Source: a bacterium (GTDB taxonomy: Bacteria > Babelota > Babeliae > Babelales > UBA12409). Taken from it: DNA of 64,000 nucleotides. The stretch is taken from NCBI GenBank assembly GCA_018660415.1, contig JABJKG010000010.1, forward strand, positions 1-64,000, written 5' to 3'. A program made the translations under genes and the position numbers. Below are positions 33,408-41,921 of this stretch, piece by piece; the stretch's first letter is position 1; the number at the start of each line of letters is the position of its first letter. Under the pieces are notes generated by a model. The model searched no databases and had not been told where the DNA came from. It was given only the letters and a program-made list of their open reading frames with translations.

Positions 33408-34385
33408 ATGATATACAGTGATATTGTATTATTAGTAGTTGGCTTGGGGCTGTTATGGTGGGCTGGTGAATTAACAGTTAAGTATGCTTTAGAGATGGCT
33501 CACATGTTTGGTTTTTCCATGCTGTTCATGGGGTTTATTGTTATTTCGGTATCGACAGGTCTTCCTGAGTTGGCGATTGCTATTGCTTCAATTTATACAG
33601 GCGTGCATTCACTATCAGTAGGTGCAATTTTAGGGTCAAACTTTTCCGATATAGCACTCGTTTTAGGAGCGCCAGCTTTTTTTATACAAACATTGTGTAT
33701 TGGGGCGGAAGAGTATAAAGAATCGGTTTTTATATTGGGATTATCGGCAGCGGTTATGGCGTTTGTTTTTTTATGGGGCGAATTGCATTGGTGGTCAGGA
33801 ATCTTGTTGATTTTAGTTTATATAGGAGCATTGATAACGGTTTGGCAGTTACGACGGATTCGTGATGCTGCTCATTCTTATGTAGAAAAAGAATTAAAAC
33901 CTGAGTATGAACCGCATGAAGCTGGTTGGTCATATAAGTTGTGGATAATAATAAAACTATTACTGAGTGCGTTAGTAGTTTGGCTCGGATCTCATTTATC
34001 GGTATCCTCTACGGTTAGACTTGCTGAGTTTTTACCGTGGTCAATTGAGACTTTAGGAGAAACTATCATGGCAATAGGGACCAGTTTGCCTGAGCTTGCG
34101 ATTGCGATCATTGCTGCGCGTCGCAAACAGTACTCTCTAGCCATTGGAACATCGTTTGGTTCGGTACTTGAGCAAGGGACTTTAATTTTAGGAATTTTGG
34201 CATTATTTTCAGGAAACACTATTGTGATTGCAAACTTTAGACACATTGCACCATTTATGTTTATTGCTTTTGCCATTGTCGGGTATGGCATTATTCGTCG
34301 TGAAAAAATCAATAGAAAAGAGGGTGGCGCATTGCTCACCCTCTATATAGTATTTCTAGCGTATGAATTTTTTTATAAAGTATAA
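33408..34385 (+). CDS. Ca2+/cation antiporter, CaCA (YrbG-type) family
   Basis: Inner-membrane Na+/Ca2+-type exchanger with two inverted α-repeats: VSTGLPELAIAIASIYTG plus GAILGSNFSDIALVLG, and GTSLPELAIAIIAARRKQ plus GTSFGSVLEQGTLILG. About ten helices over 325 aa, normal for prokaryotic members. The acidic residue in each S/T-PEL motif binds the ion. AGGGAATGG precedes the ATG. The transported ion is inferred from the family. Confidence 0.88.
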   Translation: MIYSDIVLLVVGLGLLWWAGELTVKYALEMAHMFGFSMLFMGFIVISVSTGLPELAIAIASIYTGVHSLSVGAILGSNFSDIALVLGAPAFFIQTLCIGAEEYKESVFILGLSAAVMAFVFLWGELHWWSGILLILVYIGALITVWQLRRIRDAAHSYVEKELKPEYEPHEAGWSYKLWIIIKLLLSALVVWLGSHLSVSSTVRLAEFLPWSIETLGETIMAIGTSLPELAIAIIAARRKQYSLAIGTSFGSVLEQGTLILGILALFSGNTIVIANFRHIAPFMFIAFAIVGYGIIRREKINRKEGGALLTLYIVFLAYEFFYKV

Positions 34386-34389
34386 AAAA

Positions 34390-35037
34390 TTATCGACTTT
34401 CATCACCAAAATCTTTAACCCAGGTTTCCCATTCAACATCATCCTCTTCCTCGTACGGAATTTCTGGGCTTGCTTGACCGAGTCTCATGGCCTCGTGGAC
34501 TTCATCTGGAGCATGTGTTATTGAAAACTCCAGTCTTTGAGCATCGCTGACATCAGGCCTTAAAAACCCACGGTTAAGGGTTAATACACCGGTAACAGCG
34601 TGTCTTGTTAGGTCTAAATAAGGAGTAAGTTTAACTTCTGTTATACCAGAAGCGGCTGTAAGACTACTACTTTCATCACTGCCAAACCGTCGTCGCAAGT
34701 AAAGTCGGATAAAGTGGACTAGGGGGGGCTGTTGTAAGTACATTTTCATTCCCGTATTAACAGGAGGAACTTCAAACAGTTTCAGGGTTTCCCGGTCTTG
34801 ATTAAATTCGCGAGGAACTATGATTGGAAAATCAGAGGTAGGGAGTATGGTGCGCGCTCCAGGGTAGGGGATGTCCATTTCTCGGGAAGCGGGAGTATCT
34901 GACCATCGCTCTAAGGCTAGCCCTGTTTGGTTTATAATACGGCTTATATAGACCCCAGGTTTGGTTTCAGGCTCTTGAGCCAGAGAGAGCATTGGGATAC
35001 TTAATATTGTAAAGAGAATGACTATTAATTTTTGCAT
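34390..35037 (-). CDS. Secreted protein of the GVYI tandem family, 215 aa
   Basis: Last in transcription order of six paralogs (34390-37718). Signal peptide MQKLIVILFTILSIPMLSLA, then the shared opening KPGVYISRIINQTG and the shared closing AVTGVLTLNRGF ... LEFSI. A middle segment (PYPGARTILPTSDFPIIVP) matches the first paralog (37215). The C-terminus is highly acidic (YEEEDDVEWETW), as in the next copy. Probably β-rich; function unknown. Confidence 0.75.
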   Translation of the reverse strand: MQKLIVILFTILSIPMLSLAQEPETKPGVYISRIINQTGLALERWSDTPASREMDIPYPGARTILPTSDFPIIVPREFNQDRETLKLFEVPPVNTGMKMYLQQPPLVHFIRLYLRRRFGSDESSSLTAASGITEVKLTPYLDLTRHAVTGVLTLNRGFLRPDVSDAQRLEFSITHAPDEVHEAMRLGQASPEIPYEEEDDVEWETWVKDFGDESR

Positions 35038-35048
35038 TGATTTTTCCT

Positions 35049-35636
35049 TTATTGTAAGAGCGTTTCATCATCATCGCTGCCATCGTCATAATCTGGTTCT
35101 ATTTCAGCGTAAATAGGTGCGCCTACTAGGTCATTAGGCCCTTGAGTTATTTGGAACTCACACTTGGGTATTCTATTTCCTGGAGTTCCTTCTTTATAAA
35201 ATTTTAAAATCCCTTGAACAATGTCTCTTTTTGGATCAACCATCGGAGTTAGATATTCCGGTAAAGAACCGGAAGAGCATGCTGCCGTTAGGCAGGCATG
35301 CCTTTTTGTATGGGGGGATTGAGCTGATTGTAGGGATAGAAAAATAGTATACCTAGCGAGTAGAAGGTGTTGGTTGAAATTAGTGCGTCTCTCTGTTAAT
35401 TGAAAAGTCTGGCATCCTTTCGATAAAGCATTGGATACTAGAAGAGGGTAGGCTTCAATGTCGGTTGGTTCTAGGCAATGGTTAGTGCCTTGCTTGCCTG
35501 TCTCACTATCAACTAAGTGCCGAATATCCATATTGGTTCTGTTGGTAATACCCAGTATATAAACACCGGGTGCTTGAACCGTATAAGTAATATGTACACT
35601 CAGGATGGCGCAGAGAATCAGATTTAATTTTTTCAT
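35049..35636 (-). CDS. Secreted protein of the GVYI tandem family, 195 aa
   Basis: The ATG at 35636, with AAAGGT upstream, gives a signal peptide MKKLNLILCAILSVHITYTV; the frame extends to 35681. Shared blocks are APGVYILGITNRTN and VQGILKFYKEG ... CEFQI. It has additional cysteines (HACLTAACSS) and an acidic tail (EPDYDDGSDDDETLL). Adjacent to the 34390 copy with an 11-base gap. Function unknown. Confidence 0.73.
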   Translation of the reverse strand: MKKLNLILCAILSVHITYTVQAPGVYILGITNRTNMDIRHLVDSETGKQGTNHCLEPTDIEAYPLLVSNALSKGCQTFQLTERRTNFNQHLLLARYTIFLSLQSAQSPHTKRHACLTAACSSGSLPEYLTPMVDPKRDIVQGILKFYKEGTPGNRIPKCEFQITQGPNDLVGAPIYAEIEPDYDDGSDDDETLLQ

Positions 35637-35748
35637 AAGATGACCTTTGATATGATAAGAAAGCTCCATTTTTAATTTCATTATTAGTATATAATGCCTT
35701 TGCTTAGGTGTAAATTGCCCCCGTGTAATGGCGGTATTAGGACTTTAG

Positions 35749-36207
35749 TTACTGTCTTTCGGTACCTTCGTTGGGTAGAACCGTAAATCGAGTCCTAGGT
35801 ATTGAGTGTCGAGAAAAAACTCCGGGATAAAAGGTGAGTTTTCCTTTTATTCCCTGCCCGCTGTAGCGTGGGATATTGGTGGAATACCGAAGAGTTTTAT
35901 TTGAACGAGATACACCTTGAAGAACTATTCGTTCTGATCTATAGGTGGTTTGTACATCAATCTTGAAAAATTGTTGTCCTACTTTAAGCACCATTTGTGT
36001 GTTATCAAAAAAGGTCGGTATTTTTAAAGGAGAACCTTCAGTTATGGCGATTGGATGAAGAGAGAGATCGGCTGTCATGCTCATAACATAGGGAACGATA
36101 CTTTGAGAGGTGTTATTTTCAATAGCCGCAATGTAAACACCTTCATTGGATTTTCCGGAAGCAGATATGGGTATAAGAAAAATGAGTATAATGAAAAAAG
36201 GTTTCAT
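35749..36207 (-). CDS. Secreted protein of the GVYI tandem family, 152 aa
   Basis: Signal peptide MKPFFIILIFLIPISASG, then NEGVYIAAIENNTS, SPLKIPTFFDNTQMVLKVG and IKGKLTFYPGVF ... TRFTVL. The basic, non-acidic C-terminus groups it with the two upstream short copies (36221, 36700). The segment VLKVGQQFFKIDVQ aligns with IIKVGSALFHLNVQ of the next copy. Function unknown. Confidence 0.75.
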   Translation of the reverse strand: MKPFFIILIFLIPISASGKSNEGVYIAAIENNTSQSIVPYVMSMTADLSLHPIAITEGSPLKIPTFFDNTQMVLKVGQQFFKIDVQTTYRSERIVLQGVSRSNKTLRYSTNIPRYSGQGIKGKLTFYPGVFSRHSIPRTRFTVLPNEGTERQ

Positions 36208-36220
36208 ATATTTAGTCTCT

Positions 36221-36685
36221 CTAAGGATATTCTATAGGTTGGTGTAGGGTGAACACTGCTTTTAATGCTCGCCTTCGGCTAACCAATAGTCCTTGATAAA
36301 GAGTAAGGGCTCCTTTAGTCCGCTGGTACGGGCTAGTGTACACTCTGCTTATTTCCTGTCCCTCTTGGTATAAGGTAGAGTGTTGTAGATACAGCATTAT
36401 TTGTTGAGATTCTTGCTCATGTACCTGTACATTCAAATGGAATAATGCAGATCCGACCTTAATTATTAATTCTTCAGTATCTGTAGATAAAGGAATTTTA
36501 AGGGGAAACTTGAATGTGGGTTCTAGGAGTTGTAATGATGTCATACTAAATTTTTCTTTTTTATATAAGGAAACTTCTTCTTCTGTTTGATTAAGAAGGG
36601 TATCAATATAAATACCACCTTCCCTACTTATTCCTGAAATAGAGAAACAACTGAAAATGAGGATGAACAAACAATAGTATTTCAC
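36221..36685 (-). CDS. Secreted protein of the GVYI tandem family, 154 aa
   Basis: Signal peptide MKYYCLFILIFSCFSISG, then GGIYIDTLLNQTEEEVSLYK, FPLKIPLSTDTEELIIKVG and TKGALTLYQGLLV ... AVFTL. It lies 13 bases from each neighbouring copy. The Lys/Tyr motif after the shared opening (SLYKK) also appears in the 36700 copy (RLYKR). Function unknown. Confidence 0.75.
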   Translation of the reverse strand: MKYYCLFILIFSCFSISGISREGGIYIDTLLNQTEEEVSLYKKEKFSMTSLQLLEPTFKFPLKIPLSTDTEELIIKVGSALFHLNVQVHEQESQQIMLYLQHSTLYQEGQEISRVYTSPYQRTKGALTLYQGLLVSRRRALKAVFTLHQPIEYP

Positions 36686-36699
36686 AGGGTACTCTTTTG

Positions 36700-37164
36700 T
36701 TAATAAAGTGGTGAAGGTGTCTGAAAAAAGAGAGCCACATCTTGATTTGTTGGCAACGGGGTTTCAAGTAGATTTGCATAAAGGTATAGAGTTCCTGTAA
36801 CAATGTTTCCACTAGTTCTTTGCAGAATGCTTGAGCAGGCCATTTCACGAACTATTCTTTCTATCCGCATTGGACGTAAAATAACCTTTTCAGTACCATA
36901 TTTGTCTTTTATATATAAGTTGAACCACTTTTCTGAAACCTTAAATAGTAGCTGTTCGCTATGTTCCTCAGGAATACGGATAGGAGAGCCTACGGTTACC
37001 TCTACTGGTGGGACATCATCATTACTAGGACGAGCTCTTTTGTACAATCTTACCTCTTTACCTGTTCTATTTATAAGTTGGGAGATATAAACTCCTTTCA
37101 GGCTTTCACCGCAAATGGATGAATATGCGAAAGTTGTGAGTGTGATCAAATAAAAATATTTCAT
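36700..37164 (-). CDS. Secreted protein of the GVYI tandem family, 154 aa
   Basis: The ATG at 37164 (AAAG six bases before) gives signal peptide MKYFYLITLTTFAYSSICG; an ATG four codons upstream lacks a ribosome site. Shared blocks are LKGVYISQLINRTGKEVRLY, SPIRIPEEHSEQLLFKV and VTGTLYLYANLL. Function unknown. Confidence 0.75.
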   Translation of the reverse strand: MKYFYLITLTTFAYSSICGESLKGVYISQLINRTGKEVRLYKRARPSNDDVPPVEVTVGSPIRIPEEHSEQLLFKVSEKWFNLYIKDKYGTEKVILRPMRIERIVREMACSSILQRTSGNIVTGTLYLYANLLETPLPTNQDVALFFQTPSPLY

Positions 37165-37214
37165 TGGAGCTTTCATTTAAAAGTAAGATGACTTTTATCG
37201 GGTATATTTACTAT

Positions 37215-37718
37215 TTATTCAACACTATTTAACTTCAAGGTCGCCCGGTCTTCGTTTGGAACATTTATATAAGGCAACTTGGTCCTAAGGTATAAAGTGG
37301 CAGTTACGACTCTATTAGAAGGAAATTGTTGTATGTCAATTGAACAGTTAGACAATAGGTTTGTGATGCAAAACATATTATTGCTTTCTGATGTGTCACC
37401 TTTGACCACAAGGCTGAACCTATAGGCTTGTTTTTGGAGTAGAGGGTTAGATATTACGCGAATAATTTCTTCCCTATTTAGTTGAAAATTTGTTGGGACT
37501 CTGATTGGTTTAGTCGGTGTTGGGAGGTCTCTTTTGGCTCCTGGATATTTAGGGCCAGCTGATCCTGGTTCGTTATGGTAGCTCAAGAGCTCTATAAGAA
37601 GTCCACTTTCGTTAACGATTTGCTCTATATACAGGCCTGGCTCTTTAGCTGGGAATATAGAGCCGACGATTCCGAACATACCAAGACTCATGAGTGAATA
37701 CTTAATGACTTTATTCAT
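37215..37718 (-). CDS. Secreted protein of the GVYI tandem family, 167 aa
   Basis: First of the six in transcription order. ATG 37718 with AAGG upstream gives MNKVIKYSLMSLGMFGIVGS, a signal peptide. Shared blocks are EPGLYIEQIVNESGLLIELL and VTATLYLRTKL ... ATLKL; PKYPGAKRDLPTPTKPIRVP matches the 34390 copy, so the two outer copies are closest. Two cysteines (FCITN, NCSI) may form a disulfide. Function unknown. Confidence 0.75.
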   Translation of the reverse strand: MNKVIKYSLMSLGMFGIVGSIFPAKEPGLYIEQIVNESGLLIELLSYHNEPGSAGPKYPGAKRDLPTPTKPIRVPTNFQLNREEIIRVISNPLLQKQAYRFSLVVKGDTSESNNMFCITNLLSNCSIDIQQFPSNRVVTATLYLRTKLPYINVPNEDRATLKLNSVE

Positions 37719-37827
37719 AAAAACCTTATTTAGATGTTTGTTTTTATAATTAGTTGTTGGCAAAAATAATTATCATCATGATAAGCTATTTATGTTTTTT
37801 TGCAAAAGGTTTTTAGGGGATAAATAG

Positions 37828-38466
37828 TTATTGTTTTTTTGTTCGTTGTAAAATATTGATAGCTTCCTGATCACTTACCTGAGGGAATTCTTCATAGAAT
37901 TGTCCAACAGCTTTAAAGTCAGTTGGTGTTATCAGGCTAATGACTTTATCGGCGAATCGTTCGAGGTATGGAAGGGTATCGGCTGGGATGACAGGAACCG
38001 CAGCAATAATTTCTTGAGGTTTTTGCTTACGGACATGCTTGATGGTTTCAATAAAGGTGCGCCCCGTGGCTATACCATCATCGACAATGATGACAATTTT
38101 ATTCTTAAAAGGAGTTTTGCTTGGATCATAGTCGGTATTATGATACTCGCGATATCGCTCTTGGAGCAGTTTTTGAATGCGAGGGACCTCAGTGGCTATA
38201 TATTCATCTGAGATCAAAGGGGCATAGGCTGCATGGATCGAGATGCTGTCCAGGCTGATAGCACCGATGGCTAGCTCCTTATTGTTAGGAGCGCCAATTT
38301 TCTTTGATAAGACGACGTCTAACGGTAAATGAAGCTCGGTTGCCAATAGCTCACCCATAGGCAACGCGCCGCGTGGGATGGCGACAATGACAGCATTCTT
38401 CATATCCTTGTATGCACTGAGCTGTTCCAAGAGACCTTCAGCAGCACTAATCCGACTTTTGAACAT
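37828..38466 (-). CDS. Phosphoribosyltransferase-family protein, 212 aa
   Basis: Type I PRTase fold: the PRPP loop is IVIIVDDGIATGRTF (about residues 124-138), and the N-terminal VAIPRGALPMGELLATEL plus VVLSKKIGAPNNKELAIG match the ComF/orphan PRTase group found in many bacteria. The substrate is unknown; this subgroup is not hypoxanthine or orotate PRTase by its flanking motifs. Cytoplasmic, 212 aa, normal length. Divergent from the ankyrin gene. Confidence 0.85.
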   Translation of the reverse strand: MFKSRISAAEGLLEQLSAYKDMKNAVIVAIPRGALPMGELLATELHLPLDVVLSKKIGAPNNKELAIGAISLDSISIHAAYAPLISDEYIATEVPRIQKLLQERYREYHNTDYDPSKTPFKNKIVIIVDDGIATGRTFIETIKHVRKQKPQEIIAAVPVIPADTLPYLERFADKVISLITPTDFKAVGQFYEEFPQVSDQEAINILQRTKKQ

Positions 38467-38601
38467 AAAAAACCCTTCTTTTTAATCAATGTTATCGGTT
38501 TGCACTTGTCAAAGTAAAGGATCATTAATGAGGGGGCTTTTTAGTTCTATTTGAAACCATGGTATAATTGATGTTAAATGGTTTTCAAATGGAGGTTTTA
38601 C

Positions 38602-41211
38602 ATGATTTTTCAAAGAATTTTAATAAGTTTATTCTTACTGCCTATTATTGTTAGTCCTGGTGAGTTTGGATTGCACCAATGGGTCAAAGAGGGTGATGTT
38701 AGAGGTGTGACTCGTGCGTTAGCGCTTTCTCCACCCCATGATTACAATGTTAACTTAGCCAATCCAGATGGTGATCGGCCGTTACATTGTCTTCCAGATA
38801 ATAAAAATGCTGGATCCATAGCGTTGGCTTTATTGAGGAAGGGTGCTGATGCAGGTTTATATAATCGTGCTGGGTTTACTCCATTGACTAATGCTATCAG
38901 TAACCAGTGGTTACAGCCTTTTATGGCTTTAGCTGAGCAGGGTGAATGGGGAGGTGTTAATGTGCCCGATAGGCTTAAAGGGCGTAGTCCATTAAATTGG
39001 TTAATGCGTAAACATCATCGTTCGGTACAAAAGAAATTAGGCATGATGTATGATGCAACCGAAACAGCAGATGCCTTACAGGTATTATTAGCCAATGGTG
39101 CAGATCCATATATTCCCGATAAAAAAGAAAGTTTGCCATTGCATTGGGCCGTACGACGTGGTTGTCCTTTGACGACTCAGATACTAGGGGCTAAAATGTC
39201 TGATTTTTCCATAGGCGATGATGAAGGGTTAACACCATTACACTGGGGAATTTATAATTATGCTGCCGTGAGTGGTATTTCTCCAAGAAATGGGGATCCT
39301 TTTTTAAATAATGCACATGATTTTTGTGATCATACTCCAGGCTTTACAGAAGCTGAAGCTATACAGGTGTGTCGAACGTTATTACCTAAAACTGATGTGA
39401 ATCGGCAAGACGATCGTGGAGCTTCGGCAACCAATCTTTTATTTGGATTGTTTGGAGTATCTAGAGCCGCTGAAATGATTAATAAATTTACTGAACCGGT
39501 TGATCGTGCTCCAATAATGGATATTTCTGACGCAGTTTTACAGTTAAGTACTGCTGATTGTGCAAAACAGGCAGGTTTCCCTTTTGAGAGACTTGGGCGG
39601 GTTGCTAACTTTTTTGAACAAGATATAAATAGTCAATCCTTACGCATGGCATTACTAGGATGTATTGATTCTACTTACCTTTTACAGTGTAGAGATCTAC
39701 CAGGTCTTACCCAAAAAGGGATGACGCCATTGATGTGGCATTGCCTTCTAGATTCAATGGTAAAGGGTGGTATTCCTGGTTTTGCTCGGCAGGCTGCTAT
39801 ATATTTACATAAGGGTATAGATCCTACTCAAGGTGATAGAGATGATAGTTTTAGTCCTATCCTTATGTTATTTGCTAAATCCTCAGAAGATCCAACGGTA
39901 AAGCCATTATTTCAATCTTTATTAACGAAAATAAAGGCACTTTCGGCTCCTGATGGAGGAGAGGTAGTAACTGTTAATATTATGGGAAATCCTTTACCGA
40001 TTAACGTATTTGAACAAATGGGTGATATGCAAAAACCATCGACATTGCCTTTTACTAATAATCCTGTGACTTTGACACCAGATCAAATGAGAGGGAATTT
40101 GGATTCTGTTGATGATGAAGAAAAAAAGAAACAACTCGTTGCGTCATATTTTTCATTAGCGGTTGGATTTTGCAATGTTTCTCAGTTTAAATTTCTTGCT
40201 AATGAATTTGGGGCCTATCAATCAGAGATGGCCGGGAGTACTCCACTGAATATAATCGTAGGGCGTTTGACCACCGAGAGAATGTTAAAGGAAAAATCTG
40301 CGTTGAGAAATGTTGAAGCGATTATGGATTTTCCTATGCCAGATAATATAGGTTCGGGTGGAAGCATGGGATTTGATGATGATGAATATTTAAAATCCAA
40401 TCCAGGCTTGAGAATGTCTCACATTGCTTTAGCACTTCGACGATTTCAAGCAGAAGTTGTTAAGTTTACAACGGAATATCCTGGAGCTATTGGCGGTTTT
40501 TTGCTACAGCATAGTATGGGTGAGGGCGTTAAGAAGTTCATGCCTGAAGTTGATCCAAAGGATACAGAGGCGATGTTTGAATTATTGTTAGAACGAACAG
40601 ATCTTACGTTTCCATATGATTTACAAGGCTATTCGGTTTTTGATTATTGTGCAATCGGTAATTATCATCAAGGACTGGATAGATTAGTCGGCTATAATGA
40701 AAAGAATAAGGCACTGTCTGCTGTGGATATGCAAGAGCGTATTGATAAGGCGTTAATGAATGCAGCTGAGCATAAACAGGGTGTTATGCAAGAACACCTT
40801 ATCTTGAATCATGGAGCCAATACAACTGATTTATCTCCTCAGCAGTTAGCATCTTTATATCGACGAGGCGTTGATGACAGAATTAATGATCCGCGTTGTT
40901 TAGCTCATTTACTTGAACAAGGCCGAGATCCTAACGTGCTTATTAATGCTAACAAAAAGTGGACAGTGTTACATAAGGCTGCAAGCGTCGGTAACCTGCT
41001 AGTAGTGAAATTACTTCTGGCTCAAGATGCTACCGATATTGATGCTACAGACAAGCAAGGACGAACGGCGTTGAAACTTGCAGAAAATTATCCTGAAGTT
41101 CAAGCTTATATAAATAGAAAAACACTAGAGAAACGACTAGCTAATTCTGTACCATTTGTTCCATTTGCATTTGATCCTAGTGCCGTAGAGTTTAATCCTT
41201 CAGGTCAGTAA
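38602..41211 (+). CDS. Secreted ankyrin-repeat protein, 869 aa
   Basis: The ATG at 38602 has GGAGG six bases upstream and gives signal peptide MIFQRILISLFLLPIIVSPG; the frame extends to 38578. Ankyrin units are clear at the N-terminus (DGDRPLHCLPDN; RAGFTPLTNAI; ESLPLHWAVRRGC; EGLTPLHWGIYN) and C-terminus (KWTVLHKAASVGNLLVVKLL; QGRTALKLAENY), with diverged units between. Ankyrin proteins of intracellular bacteria often target host proteins. The signal peptide implies export. No enzymatic domain is recognised. Confidence 0.85.
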   Translation: MIFQRILISLFLLPIIVSPGEFGLHQWVKEGDVRGVTRALALSPPHDYNVNLANPDGDRPLHCLPDNKNAGSIALALLRKGADAGLYNRAGFTPLTNAISNQWLQPFMALAEQGEWGGVNVPDRLKGRSPLNWLMRKHHRSVQKKLGMMYDATETADALQVLLANGADPYIPDKKESLPLHWAVRRGCPLTTQILGAKMSDFSIGDDEGLTPLHWGIYNYAAVSGISPRNGDPFLNNAHDFCDHTPGFTEAEAIQVCRTLLPKTDVNRQDDRGASATNLLFGLFGVSRAAEMINKFTEPVDRAPIMDISDAVLQLSTADCAKQAGFPFERLGRVANFFEQDINSQSLRMALLGCIDSTYLLQCRDLPGLTQKGMTPLMWHCLLDSMVKGGIPGFARQAAIYLHKGIDPTQGDRDDSFSPILMLFAKSSEDPTVKPLFQSLLTKIKALSAPDGGEVVTVNIMGNPLPINVFEQMGDMQKPSTLPFTNNPVTLTPDQMRGNLDSVDDEEKKKQLVASYFSLAVGFCNVSQFKFLANEFGAYQSEMAGSTPLNIIVGRLTTERMLKEKSALRNVEAIMDFPMPDNIGSGGSMGFDDDEYLKSNPGLRMSHIALALRRFQAEVVKFTTEYPGAIGGFLLQHSMGEGVKKFMPEVDPKDTEAMFELLLERTDLTFPYDLQGYSVFDYCAIGNYHQGLDRLVGYNEKNKALSAVDMQERIDKALMNAAEHKQGVMQEHLILNHGANTTDLSPQQLASLYRRGVDDRINDPRCLAHLLEQGRDPNVLINANKKWTVLHKAASVGNLLVVKLLLAQDATDIDATDKQGRTALKLAENYPEVQAYINRKTLEKRLANSVPFVPFAFDPSAVEFNPSGQ

Positions 41212-41212
41212 C

Positions 41213-41851
41213 TTAGTCTTTATTTTGTCTAATGATCATGAAGATGAGTATACTTACCAGTGCGCCAAAGAAACACCACACGGAGATGAAAAAACCTGAA
41301 TAGAAGAATGCTGCAGCAAAGAGTGAAGTAAGAATAGTAAGTCCAAACAGTTTCATATATCGGATGGTGGATATGAATAATGGAGCGATCGTCGCTAACA
41401 CATAAAAGAGTAGTACAAAATCACCTGATATATACGTAGCTGGAATTTTATATTGGATATGACACGAGAGAACTTGTGACGTAGCGCCATGAAAAACTAT
41501 CCATAAAATCGATAATATTGACATAGCAATACCGAGCACGAGAAATATTAAAATGCCTAAGCGGGCATTTTTTTTTGGCTCCATGACATAGGTCGACAGT
41601 GGGATCCACGTGGGCCAAAAGGGGATAGCAAAGAATAAAAATCCATACATTCCTATAGCCTGGAGTACTGGACTTAAATTATAGCCGATACTCGTCCATA
41701 AAAACCCTTCAAATAATTGTTGTATTGCAAAGATGCATGGTATAGCTGCAAACAGTGCCTGTTTTTTATCTTTAATTTGCGATAAGATGAAAATACCGCC
41801 TAGCCCTAACATGGCTGCGGCAGAATAACTTGCGCCAGCAGAAAAACACAT
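41213..41851 (-). CDS. DUF6629-like polytopic membrane protein, 212 aa
   Basis: About seven membrane helices. The N-terminus MCFSAGASYSAAAMLGLGG and the following LFAAIPCIFAIQQLFEGFLW match the DUF6629 family as I recall it (MCFSAxA ... LPxLFAxHQLxEGxxW). Function is unknown for the family. Convergent with the ankyrin gene, one base apart. Confidence 0.7.
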   Translation of the reverse strand: MCFSAGASYSAAAMLGLGGIFILSQIKDKKQALFAAIPCIFAIQQLFEGFLWTSIGYNLSPVLQAIGMYGFLFFAIPFWPTWIPLSTYVMEPKKNARLGILIFLVLGIAMSILSILWIVFHGATSQVLSCHIQYKIPATYISGDFVLLFYVLATIAPLFISTIRYMKLFGLTILTSLFAAAFFYSGFFISVWCFFGALVSILIFMIIRQNKD

Positions 41852-41921
41852 ACCATTTTCTCCTAAATTGTTGGCTTGTTAAAATTTATGATTTTATAAA
41901 TACCACGATTGAGGAAAAGTT

